A DNA stretch of 64,000 nt from an uncultured Mycoplasmataceae bacterium (GTDB lineage Bacteria > Bacillota_I > Bacilli_A > Mycoplasmatales > Mycoplasmoidaceae). A program made the translations under genes and the position numbers. The notes under the pieces are model-generated. The model was given only the letters and a program-made list of their open reading frames with translations. It was not told the DNA's origin and did no database searches. The stretch is taken from positions 1 to 64,000 of the forward strand of contig CASESV010000001.1 in assembly GCA_949290735.1 (NCBI GenBank). Direction: 5' to 3'. Shown in pieces: positions 36,156-45,960 of this stretch. Positions within the stretch are counted from its first letter, which is position 1. Every line of letters begins with the position of its first letter.

Positions 36156-36994
36156 TAACTTACCTCATTAAAAAATCATTCCTTATCTTCTTCTGTCATT
36201 TCAGGACTTTTTCCACTTAAAATATACTTTTCATATCAATCTTTAGCATAATCAATATAATCTTGAAATATGTCTAAATTAACATGAAAATTTACTAATC
36301 TAATTTCTCTGTTATTAATATCACAATTTTCTGGTTTTATATAATCATTTGTTTCTAAAAAGCATATTGCAAATATTCCTGTAGTAATATTTCTTAAATA
36401 ACAATATAATCCTAATTGAAAATTATATTCATCTGGAATAATAATTTCATTTTTTGAGTCAAATCACTTTTTTCTTTTTTCACCTTTTGATTTTACTATT
36501 GGATTACCAAATTCATCTTTTTGTAAAACTAAATCATTTTTTATTTTTTTGTATAGAAAAGAATCAATAGATGTTGTTTTTATTTCTAACATCGGTTTAT
36601 CTGGGTATAATAAATTTCCGTTTTTATCAACAGGTTCACCATCAGGTATACCTCCGAATATCTTATTATTAGAAAAAACATCCCATTTAACCTTAAAAGG
36701 ATCATATTGTTTAAAATTAATATTTAATTTTTCGCAAACATATTGATGTATTTTTGGTTCAATTATTGTCCCAGCTTTCATTAGAGTATCATCTACTTCT
36801 TCAACATAAATATTTGTCATAATGCATCAAATTTTAAATGGACTTACATATTTATTTTTATTTAATACAGAAGCAAATCTAGATCCTGTAATTTTTTTGA
36901 ATTTACTTATATTAGAGTTGATATAATTTTCAGATAAAATTAATCTGTTATTGTTAAGATAAAAATCATTATTTATTTTTTTTGTAAATCCCAT
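36155..36994 (-). CDS. YqaJ/lambda-exonuclease-like nuclease
   Basis: A 279-residue protein with the RecB/lambda-exonuclease nuclease signature: KAGTIIEPKI (Glu), GGIPDGE (Asp), MLEIKTTS (Glu-x-Lys) and a downstream FQLGLYCY (Q-x3-Y). An N-terminal KITGSRFASVL block is typical of phage-type YqaJ relatives, and similar putative nucleases are widespread in mycoplasmas. It overlaps ezrA upstream and thiI downstream by one base each (TAATG), so it is not a free phage remnant. Substrate unknown. Confidence 0.82.
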
Positions 36995-38688
36995 TATGAA
37001 ACCTTCTTCTTATTTTTATTTTTTTGAATAAAATTTATGTATTCTTCAATTAGTTCATTATATTTTTTTTCTTTTTGCAATTTATCAAATTTTTTTAATT
37101 CATTTTTGTTTGAATTATTTTTAAAACGATTTGAATAAAGTTTTAAATATTTTATGATTTCATTAACTTTTTTGTTATAAACAATGATATCCATTGTTGA
37201 ATCAATAAAATTTTTAACACTTTCAATCTTTGATTTTAATAATTGATCAATACCTTTAAAATTTTCATCAACAGATTTTTTAATTTCTTCTACAATGTCT
37301 AGATTCATTTTAACTTGTTGAGATAGTTCTGTATTGTTTACATTATTTTCGATTAATAATCTTTCAATATCCATAAGTTTTATTGAACAATCATTAATAA
37401 TAAATGCAATTTCAAGTAAATCTTTATTTTTCTTTTTAATTTTTTCAAATAAGTTAACATTATCATTTTTGAATGTAATAATTAATTCATAAATATTTTT
37501 CATATATATTACAGAAGTTTCATAATCAATATTATCTTTATTTTTATTCAACATATTATTGAAATTTGTAATTTCATTACTAATATTATTTATAAGATCT
37601 ATATTTGAATGAATTAATTCAGTTACACTATCATCTGATTTAAATTTGTTTAAAATATCTTTATATAATGTTTTAATTTCTCTTTCTGTAATAATTGAAT
37701 AAAAAGATGAAAGATTATCTTTAAATTGTTCAAAATATTTATTATGAATTGTACAAAACATTGAATCAGATTTAATTTCCTTTAGTAATTTTTCTAGTTT
37801 AATTATTTCATTTTTATATGTTGTTTTAACATTTTCGTATTTTGAATTTTCTAAGTTATCAATTAATTTAGAAGATACATCTTTTGATGTGTTAGATCTT
37901 TTAAAATATTCAACCCTTTTATCTGTTGATGTTTTATAATTATTTATTTGTTTTTCTATTTCTTTACATAAACTATCTAAAGCTATGCGATATTTATCAA
38001 TTTCATATATTTCATTAGATAATTCATATATTTCTTTTATTTCTTTATATTGTTGTAAAAATAAATGATGTGTAGATTCTCAATTAAAATAGTTTATTTC
38101 ATTATTTATTTTTGTTGATACTTCATTAATCTCTTTATCTATTTTGCTAAATTTACTAATGTGTTTATATGATATATCAATTAATGCCTCATGATTAAAA
38201 TTAGTAATCATACTAATAATATCAAATAATTTAGTAGCAATGTTTGATGAATCATCAGAATATTTTTGTGTATCAAGGTTAAATTTTCGATATTCAGATT
38301 GTTGTTTATCTAATTTATCGAAATTTCGCTTTATTTGTTTAATATTTTTAGCAATATCAAATAACTTATTTGTGTTAATAATTTTTGATAACTTTTTTAA
38401 TTGAGTTTTAACAATTTCTAACTGAGCTTCGTAAGCTTGATTATAATCCTTTAAATAATTTAGAATAGGTAAATATTTATTATTATTTTGTACAATGTTT
38501 TCAATTGATTTAATATTTGAACCTATTGTGTTGTTATTATAATAATTAAATTTGTTTTTTAATTTAAAGTCAGTTTTTATAAAATGCCTTTTAATTAAAA
38601 AAACAGAATTAAAAAATAATAGTGCAATAACACTTATTCCTACTAAAATTGATAAGCAAATAACAAGTATTAAATGCATTGTAGCCAT
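36994..38688 (-). CDS. ezrA: EzrA-like septation ring regulator
   Basis: A 564-residue protein with one N-terminal membrane helix (about residues 5-27) and then coiled coil to the end, the architecture and length of EzrA (562 residues in Bacillus), which restrains FtsZ ring assembly. Conserved residues are few, so the call rests on architecture, length and the neighbourhood of thiI. The last residues are strongly basic (QKNKNKKKVS). A GTAGGAAA ribosome binding site lies before ATG 38688. Confidence 0.75.
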
Positions 38689-38694
38689 ATTTTC

Positions 38695-39423
38695 CTACTT
38701 ATTTAATTCACAATCATCAAAACTAATTTCTGTTTCAGTATCACGTCCAAATAAATCAACAGAAACTAATAATTTTTCTTTTTCTTCATTAATATGAGTA
38801 ATTGTTCCAATTTCTCCATTAAATTGACCATTTGTAATTTTTACAGATTGACCAACTATAAAATTACATTTTTTTCTAATAGTTTCTTGTTTAGAAATTA
38901 TAATTGCATCATCAGTTGCACTTATTTTATTTCCGTCAATTTCATTTTCACCCATATCAAATGCACCTAAAATTTTACCAATTTCATCATCACCAACAGG
39001 GATAGGTTTCGCATTTTTTCCACTTGAACCTACTATACCAGTAATTAATTGAGTGTTTCTAATAGCATATCATGATTCATTAGTCATTTCCATTTTAATG
39101 AAAATATATCCATAATATCTATTAACTTCTTCAGTTTTAATTTTTTTGAATTTAGTTTTTCCATTTGCATCAGTGAATTGTTCTCACGTTACATTTTTAA
39201 TTTTTCTTCCATAATTACTTGGAAGATCAGTGTCAGTATAAATTTCTTCAGTTTTCACGACATCTTTAATAACTTTTATATCTTTTACTAAATCACTTAG
39301 TCCATAAGCTTCAATTTTACCTTTTAAATTTCTTATAACTAATTCTTCATTACCGCTAACAACTGTAATGATATATCATTGTGCTTCATCATATAATTTA
39401 CGTTTTTTAGTTTTTATTGCCAT
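38695..39423 (-). CDS. nusG: Transcription termination/antitermination factor NusG
   Basis: Binds RNA polymerase and couples it to Rho or ribosome. It is 242 residues: an NGN domain starting AQWYIITVVSGNEELV with a mycoplasma-type insertion of about 45 residues before RYYGYIFIKMEM, and a C-terminal KOW domain with VGQSVKITNGQFNGEIGTI. GGAGGAAA precedes ATG 39423. Order rpmG-secE-nusG is conserved in bacteria. Confidence 0.96.
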
Positions 39424-39434
39424 TTTATTTCCTC

Positions 39435-39962
39435 CTATGATAAAAACCTATTTACTATTTCATTTATTGCCATAAAAATTCCAGATAATAATAAAACAAT
39501 TATAATTATTATTAATAGATATTTGAATGTGTTTATTGGCGGAGATCATATTATCCTATTAAATTCTTTTCTAATTCCATAAGCTCATTTAAATAGTTTT
39601 CAAGTTAATGTATTATATTTTTTTCCATAATCAAATTTCAATTGCACTATATCGTTTTTTTGTTCTATTATTTCTTCTGTATAATTTTCTTTGATCTCTT
39701 CTAACCTTTTATTAAGTTCTTTTTTATCTTTGATTTCTTTAGTTGCATTAATTTTTGATTGTTTTTTTTGTTTTTTAATTTCTTTTATTTTTTTCTTTTT
39801 ATTTTTAATCTCTGTTTTTAATTTTTTCTTTGACTCTTTTCGTTCATTTTTTATTTCAAGTTGCTTGGCTACTTGTTCATCATAAGCTTTCTTCTTTTCT
39901 AGTTTTTTTTGTTGCCGTTCTTTTCTAATGTTTTCTATAAACTCTTTGTTTTCTGGTTTCAT
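39435..39962 (-). CDS. secE: Preprotein translocase subunit SecE with long basic N-terminus
   Basis: Essential partner of SecY. It is 175 residues, where typical single-span SecE has about 60. The C-terminal ~60 residues have the SecE hallmarks, an amphipathic KEFNRIIWSPP and one membrane helix. The first ~115 residues are an almost pure Lys/Glu coiled-coil region. Start overlaps the rpmG stop (TAATG). Position between rpmG and nusG confirms identity. Confidence 0.88.
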
Positions 39963-40108
39963 TATTTAGACTCCTTATGAACAGTGGAAGCTTTACATGT
40001 TGAACAATATTTTTTAAGTTCTAATCTTTTATTATTATATTCATTTTTCTTAAAATGATAGTTACGACTTAAACATTCACTACATACTAATATTATTTTT
40101 TTAGACAT
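39962..40108 (-). CDS. rpmG: 50S ribosomal protein L33
   Basis: A 48-residue protein with the four Cys of the zinc-binding form: CSEC near the N-terminus and CSTC near the C-terminus, and RLELKKYC typical of L33. AAAGGAGG precedes the start and lies inside the coding region of the amino acid permease, whose stop overlaps it by 8 bases. Confidence 0.93.
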   Translation of the reverse strand: MSKKIILVCSECLSRNYHFKKNEYNNKRLELKKYCSTCKASTVHKESK

Positions 40109-41612
40109 ATGCCTCCTTTCTGAAACTCATTAGTAATGAATTATTTGGTTTTGAAAACTTAGCTGTAAATAAATAATATAAGATCATTGAAAATAAATAT
40201 AAAAACATTAGTAATGTTCCAATTCAAGCATAAGCTAAAACACCATTTGATGAAAATAACCCTCAAGGTAATATTTTATTAAAATCAAGTATTGTTTGTA
40301 TTAAGAAGGTATAAAACACTTGAAAACCAACAACAAAGTAGCAACCAATGATTGCAATAATAGCCATAGGAATAAAAAATCTAATTTTTGTTAAATTTAT
40401 TTTTTTTGTAAATCTATTAATCAAAGTAGCCAATATAATAGTTCCATAAAAACCGAAGAAAATAGTAGTAGGAAAATTGCTTATTCCATCTATCAAAATA
40501 TCAGAATTTAGAATTGCAGAAGGGATTAATAACAAAATAAATAAACAAATATAATAGGTTATAGAAATTAAAAGTCCTGGACCAACATCTTGTTTTCTTG
40601 TTCCAAATAACATATTTGAACAATTTTTAAATAATGAACTTCCTATAATAAGATTTTCATCAGCTAATGATTGACATGATTTTATTGAAACTAAACTAAA
40701 AGCATTTAGTACCCCAATTATTGAAACAAGTATAAAAATTGAAAGAATGATATTAACAACATTAGAAGCAGTGCTATTTGATTGAAGGATAAATTTAAAC
40801 ATTGAATATACATTACCTTGACCAACCATAATCTGAGCAATGCTTATTAACAAATAAAATACAGTAACAGTTACCATTCCAATCACAATTGACAATGGAA
40901 CATTTCTTTTTGGTTTTTTCATATCTAATGATAGATTACCAACTCCAATGAATGAATCAAATGCAAATAATATTGAAGGAATTGATACTACAATACCAAT
41001 AAAACTAATGTTTGATTCATTACTTGTACCTATGTTATTAAATAAATTTGTATTTGGATTCATTGATCCATATATGATACCTGCAAAGATAACCATTAAT
41101 AAAGGGATAAATTTTAATGATGTAGCAACAATTTGAAATTTGGCACTAGCGTTCATTGCAAAAAAATTAAAGAATAAAAAGGCAATAAAAAAGCAAAAGC
41201 CTACAAGCATTATAAGTCCAAAATTAACTTTATCACTTGCATCAAATATATTAAATATGGCTTCACCTGCAAAAATTGAAATAGAAAAAGCAATTATAAT
41301 AAAATAAAAAAAAGGTTGAATTATCTTAATAAACTTTCCACTTCTTTTTCCTATTATTACTTCATATCATCCACCAAGTCCAGAATGAGATTGTTTTGAT
41401 GTACCCACTTCAGCAAAACTGAATGCACAACAAATTGATATAATTCCAGATATTAGTCAAGCAATTATAATAGCCATAGAATTATAATCATTTGCTACAA
41501 AAACATTACCATTTTTAAAGAAAATACCAACTCCAATAGTACTACCTATCAACATACTTATTGCTGATACTAGTCCTATTTTTTTAGCTGTAGTTCTTTG
41601 AATAGTCTTCAT
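40101..41612 (-). CDS. APC-superfamily amino acid permease
   Basis: A 503-residue transporter with about 12 membrane segments. N-terminal [20 protein letters not shown] is the APC substrate-binding start, followed by [20 protein letters not shown] and [20 protein letters not shown]. Substrate not predictable. Lead gene of the operon through rpmG, secE, nusG and ezrA to nrnA. A minus-strand terminator (41634-41653) lies upstream of it. Confidence 0.9.
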
Positions 41613-41633
41613 ATTTTAACCTTTGTAGATATT

Positions 41634-41653
41634 TAAAAAAACCCTTTCGGGTT
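41634..41653 (-). terminator. Terminator after the sigma-like gene
   Basis: On the minus strand: AACCC-GAAA-GGGTT (41653-41640) followed by six T. It lies 28 bases after the stop of the gene at 41681-42280 and before the permease start. Confidence 0.8.
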
Positions 41654-41680
41654 CTTTTTAGATTATAACAAATATTTTAA

Positions 41681-42280
41681 TTATTGTAAATCTTTATAAA
41701 TACTTAAAAGTTTTTTGTTGTTTCTTAATGAATATCATTCTTTATTAACTTTATTAATTTTCATATTAAGAATTTTAGATATTTCTTTAAAACTATAACC
41801 TTTTAGTTTTAAAATAATGATCTTTTTTTGATATTGGTTAGCTGCTTGTAATATTCTCATGAATTTTATTTGAGATGCAATATTGTTTTCTATATTTTCA
41901 TTCGATCCTGTATTTTTAATATTATCATCAATATCATTTGAACTAAGTATTGAAGTTGCTTTTGAATATAATTTAACATGATTTCTTATTACATTTCAAT
42001 ATTCATACTTTATTTTGTAATTTAATATGATTCAAAATTTCTTATATTTTTCTTCATTAGTCATATTATAAGAATTTATGATTGTGATATGTTTAAAAAC
42101 AAAATAATATATGGTTGAATATAAATCTTGGGATTCAATTGTATAATTTATTGAATGTTTGCTCATGTGTTCATTAATTTTATAGCTTATTATTGGAAAC
42201 AATTCATCATAAAATTCTTGGAATAAATCTTTATTATTTGTATTTTGTAGTACTTCATAAAATTTTTCATTTAAATTCAT
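41681..42280 (-). CDS. Sigma-70-like (ECF-type) factor
   Basis: A 199-residue protein that looks like a small sigma factor. Residues ~60-115 (with FWIILNYKIKYEYWNVIRNH) resemble region 2; residues ~150-190 contain QKKIIILKLKGYSFKEISKIL and NKVNKEWYSLR, a region-4 helix-turn-helix. A polar linker separates the two halves. Mycoplasmas usually have only RpoD; M. genitalium MG428 is a known exception, linked to recombination genes. AGGAG on the minus strand precedes the start. It ends at a strong terminator, so it is its own unit. A phage or conjugation regulator is the alternative. Confidence 0.68.
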
Positions 42281-42392
42281 ATTTCTCCTTTATATTAATA
42301 CTTTTTCTTTCAATTTTATTTAACTAAAATAGAGATAAAATGAATTTTATTTTTTTATTAATTTAGTCCAAAAAAGTTTTATTAAAAGTAAT

Positions 42393-42417
42393 AAAAAAAC
42401 CTCAAATTAATGAGGTT
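42393..42417 (-). terminator. Terminator after tRNA-Arg
   Basis: Minus-strand stem AACCTCA/TGAGGTT with a 6-base loop, then a run of T (42393-42399). Lies 11 bases after the tRNA 3' end. Confidence 0.75.
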
Positions 42418-42428
42418 GTTTCTTTTAA

Positions 42429-42505
42429 TGGCGCACCATAGAGGATTTGAACCCCTAACATCTTGGTCCGAAGCCAAGCGCTCTATCCAATTGAGCTAAT
42501 GGTGC
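42429..42505 (-). tRNA. tRNA-Arg (anticodon TCG)
   Basis: A 77-base cloverleaf with encoded CCA: acceptor GCACCAT/ATGGTGC, D-arm with AGCTCAATTGGATAGAGC, anticodon stem CTTGG/CCAAG with loop CTTCGGA (anticodon TCG), and T-arm AGGGGTTCAAATCCTCT. It reads CGN arginine codons. Followed directly by a terminator. Confidence 0.95.
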
Positions 42506-42559
42506 AATTAAGAAAAAAAATAAAAAAAATTGCGATTAATATAATAAGGAGGTAAAAAA

Positions 42560-43363
42560 TTAAATTATAAATTGGATCTTTGTTGAATTCACATTACTAG
42601 ATACGGTAGAATTATTTAGCTTTGCGCTACTTAATTTACTAACACTAAAAGATTTATTATTAGTTTGTGGAACATATGATATGGTGAATCTTCTTGATTT
42701 CTCTCCATTATTATTATAAATAGCTCTAAGTTCAAAAGATATTGACAATTTACTCCCACCTTCAATAGCACTTATATCATTAATTATTAAATCTTCATTA
42801 GAAACATCTGGTGGGAATGAAGAAAAGTAATCGTCAAGGTGCTGAATTATGTATTCTTGAAAAAATTTTATAGTTTCACTTGAATTTAAATCATATGAAA
42901 TAAATTCATTAAATATTTCAGAAGGAATAGTTGCTATATATTCATTACTACCTAATCCAAATGATGTGTTATTAAGCTCAATTAACCTTCCATTATAGTA
43001 ATATTTTTGCAAATAAATTTTACATGTAAAAGCTTTTTTGCTTCCTGAATCTAATGCACTTATTGAACTATATGGAATACTTATTTCTTCTGGTAAGATT
43101 TCAGTATTTGAAAACACATTATTACTAACAACAAGTTGTTTAAAATAATTTAGATTTTCTCAAAAATATTCTTTTGTAAATTGAACACTTTGTGATGACG
43201 GTAAATAAATAACAGTTTTTTCATTATCAGCAACTGTTGTGTAACCATTTGACTCATATTCTGTTGAAATATGGCTACAACTAGTTATGAAAATAGGAAA
43301 AATTAAACAACTACCCACCAAAGTAAAAATAGGTATAATTATTTTTTTTCATCTATTTTTCAT
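42560..43363 (-). CDS. Lipoprotein with duplicated domain
   Basis: A 267-residue lipoprotein: signal peptide KKIIIPIFTLVGS and a lipobox ending ITSC (Cys about residue 29). The mature part has two related units: SISALDSGSKKAFTCKIYLQ and DISAIEGGSKLSISFELRA, each followed by a YY/YNNNG loop, resembling the mycoplasma lipoprotein-associated domain. A substrate for LspA. Function unknown; surface antigen likely. It sits alone between tRNA-Arg and cinA on the opposite strand. Confidence 0.85.
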
Positions 43364-43389
43364 TTTTTTAACTTTCAACATAATATTAT

Positions 43390-43395
43390 TATAAT
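43390..43395 (+). promoter_or_regulatory. -10 box 8 nt before cinA ATG
   Basis: TATAAT with 8 bases before ATG 43404 and no Shine-Dalgarno sequence. Confidence 0.55.
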
Positions 43396-43403
43396 ATTAT
43401 TGC

Positions 43404-43883
43404 ATGATATTAATTAAGAATATTTATGAATTTTTAAATAAAAATAAATTGACTATAAGTTTTTGCGAATCAGCATCTGGTGGAGCATTAAGCAATTTAA
43501 TTACATCAATTGAAAATAGTTCTAAAATATTCAAAGGATCAATTATAGCTTACCAGAATAGTACAAAAATAAATTTAGTTAAAATTCCAGAAGATATAAT
43601 AGAGAAACATGGAGCTGTAAGTAGAGAAACTGCTTTTTATATGGCTCAAAATACAAATAAATTACTTAATAGTGATATTTGTATTTCAATAACAGGAAAT
43701 TCATCAAATAATATTATTGAAAACAAAGAACCTTGTTTTTATTATGTAGGTGTATGCATCATAGATAAAGTATATACTTATGAAATTAAATTAGAAAATA
43801 AAGAAAGAAATTTTAATAGAAATAATATAGCTTTAAAATCACTTGAAATCTTATATGAACTTTTATGTGAGTGTGATTTTTAA
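43404..43883 (+). CDS. CinA C-terminal (PncC-type) domain protein
   Basis: A 159-residue protein with the CinA C-terminal fold: TISFCESASGGALSNLIT, FKGSIIAYQNSTKINLV, HGAVSRETAFYMAQ and SITGNSSNN. It lacks the N-terminal MoCF domain of full CinA. Stand-alone domains often have NMN deamidase activity, but the usual TG(I/V)AGP loop is altered to TGNSSNN here, so activity is uncertain. recA begins 20 bases after its stop; the cinA-recA order is known from Gram-positive bacteria. Confidence 0.82.
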   Translation: MILIKNIYEFLNKNKLTISFCESASGGALSNLITSIENSSKIFKGSIIAYQNSTKINLVKIPEDIIEKHGAVSRETAFYMAQNTNKLLNSDICISITGNSSNNIIENKEPCFYYVGVCIIDKVYTYEIKLENKERNFNRNNIALKSLEILYELLCECDF

Positions 43884-43902
43884 AATGAAAAGAGGTAAAA
43901 AT

Positions 43903-44862
43903 ATGAAATTACAAAATAATGATGATTTTTTGAAAGAACTATTTCAAAAAAATTTATTGAAAACAGCTATCAATGAACAAAATGATATAAAAACAATATC
44001 ATCTGGAAGTATATCGTTAAATAAATCATTAGGTATTGGTGGTTATCCAATAGGAAAAATTATTGAAATATACGGTAATGAATCATCTGGAAAAACAACA
44101 TTAGCATTACATGCGATTTATGAAGCACAAAAACAAAATAAGAACTGTTTATTTGTAGATGTTGAAAATTCATTAGATGTGAATTATGCCAAAAAAATAG
44201 GCATTGATCTAAATAACTTACTTGTTGCACACCCAAATTCAGGTGAGGAAGCCTTTGATATTATGGAGCTATTAATCAAAAACAAAAAAGTCGATTTAAT
44301 TGTTGTAGATTCAGTTGCAGCAATGATCCCATTAATTGAAGCACAAACAAATATGGATGAACAGCAAATAGGATTGCACGCAAGAATGATGTCAAAAGGC
44401 ATGAGAAAAATACAATCAGCATTAATTGATAATGAATGTACAATAATTTTCATTAATCAAATTAGAGAAAAAGTAGGAGTGTTTTTTGGTAACCCAGAAA
44501 CTACTACAGGAGGAAAAGCACTTAAATTTTATTCAAGCATTAGAATTGAAACTAAAAAAGTAGAACTGATAAAAGATGCAAATGAAAAAATTGGAATACA
44601 AATAAAAGCAACAGTTGTTAAAAATAAATTAGCTCCTCCGTTAAAATCAGCATTTATAGATATATATTTTGAAAAAGGTTTTAACTATGACATAGAAATA
44701 ATTGATTTTGCAATAAAAAATAACATAATAAATAAAAATGGAAGTTGATACTCATATAATGGAGAAAAATTATGTCAAGGTAGAGAACAATTAATTAATT
44801 TTTTAAATAATAAAAAAGAAATTTTTCAAGAAATTAAAAAACAAACATTGGAAAATATTTAA
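43903..44862 (+). CDS. recA: Recombinase RecA
   Basis: Strand exchange protein for homologous recombination. It is 319 residues, somewhat short because the C-terminal domain is trimmed. Walker A GNESSGKTT (58-66), LIVVDSVAAMIP (Walker B), and INQIREKVGVFFGNPETTTGG (the L2 region, shown in parts) are present. I choose ATG 43903 after AGAGGT; an in-frame ATG at 43843 lies within cinA. Confidence 0.96.
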
Positions 44863-44868
44863 TATAAT
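44863..44868 (+). promoter_or_regulatory. -10 box 6 nt before the YgjP-like ATG
   Basis: TATAAT overlapping the recA stop region, 6 bases before ATG 44875, so the start point would be the A of ATG. No ribosome binding site. Confidence 0.55.
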
Positions 44869-44874
44869 ATTTGC

Positions 44875-45561
44875 ATGGAATATAAGCAAATTTTTAAAGC
44901 CGGAAAAACATTGATGTACAAAATTCAATATAAGAATAATTTAAGAAACATCAATGCAAAAATTGATAAAAAAAATCAGATACTAGTAACAGCACCAGCT
45001 GGTACTAGTTTTGATATTATCCATTCTTTTATATTTAAGCATTTTGAAAAATTTTATAATTTTATTCAAAAACAAGAAGAAAATTCATTAATCAATTTAA
45101 ACAAAAATTTTATTTATATAAAAGGATATAAATACGATATACAAGTTAAAATAATCACAAGTGGTAAACAAAAATATGAAATTTTAGGTAATAAAATATA
45201 TTTATTTTTAAAAGATGAAGAAAATAAACAAAAAATGATAGCGAAAATTTTTTATGATCTTGGAAATGATTATTTAATCCATAGAGCTAAGAAATTAGCA
45301 AAAAAATATAATTTTAATGTTCATGGTGGTTTTGAAACTAAATGATATAATAGCAAATGGGGTCAATGCGAAGTCAAAATTAAAAAAATAACTTTAGCAT
45401 CACAACTAATAATGTTTAATGATGAAATAATTGACTATGTCATTATTCATGAATTGTGTCATTTAATCTATGCAAATCATTCCAAAGAATTTTGGAATTT
45501 GGTAGGTCAATTTTATCCAAATTATAAATGAGCAAGAGAAAAATTAAAGTTTCAAGTATAA
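44875..45561 (+). CDS. YgjP-like (WLM domain) metallopeptidase
   Basis: A 228-residue protein of the YgjP/DUF45 family. The zinc-binding HELCH (IIHELCHLIYANHSKEFW) is near the C-terminus, with the conserved WGQC motif (KWGQCE) before it. Family members are thought to be zinc-dependent peptidases, related to SprT/Wss1, with uncharacterised roles. Begins with a -10 box 6 bases upstream; the coding end overlaps the first copy of the direct repeat described next. Confidence 0.88.
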
Positions 45562-45590
45562 TATTATATAGCAAGTATACTATTATATAG
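45556..45590 (+). repeat. Two 16-bp direct repeats, candidate operator
   Basis: GTATAATATTATATAG (45556-45571) and GTATACTATTATATAG (45575-45590) match at 15 of 16 bases and are 19 bases apart, close to two helical turns. The second ends 20 bases before the ATG of the next gene, and each copy contains TATA-rich promoter-like sequence. The arrangement fits an operator array covering a promoter. Confidence 0.55.
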
Positions 45591-45610
45591 TAAATAAGTA
45601 AGGAAAATAT

Positions 45611-45958
45611 ATGCCTAAAATTATTAAATATGAATTAAGTGATGAACAACTAGAAAAATTAAAAAAAATATATGAAACAACAAAAGACTCTTTAAAAAAA
45701 GATGTTGATACTTTTGAAAAATTTATTGACTGAACAATTGATATTGCAATTGAATCTCATATTCAATTTAGCACAATGAATGAAAAAATGATGCACATGT
45801 TTAATTCAGGAATGAGTAATTCAAATTTTGACTTAAACAATATTGATGAATTTATTAATAATATTTTTGAAACTAGTTCATCAAAAGATAAAAATAAAGA
45901 AAAAAAGCGTGATGATGAAAAACAAAATAATTCTAAGAATAATAGAATTAAAAACTAA
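45611..45958 (+). CDS. Small protein, possible ribbon-helix-helix regulator
   Basis: A 115-residue protein. Its N-terminus, KIIKYELSDEQLEKLKKI, then DTFEKFIDWTIDIAIESHI, has a strand-helix-helix spacing reminiscent of ribbon-helix-helix (CopG/Arc) DNA-binding proteins; the rest is polar and ends in a Lys/Asp/Asn-rich tail. AAGGAAAA precedes ATG 45611, and two near-identical direct repeats lie in the promoter region, suggesting autoregulation. The fold call is low-confidence; a helical adaptor is possible. Confidence 0.6.
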
Positions 45959-45960
45959 TA

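Noticed and set aside
40263-41210. Minus-strand frame of 315 codons taken as a separate transporter
   Set aside because: It is the interior of the 503-residue amino acid permease; the two halves join through a TGA codon.
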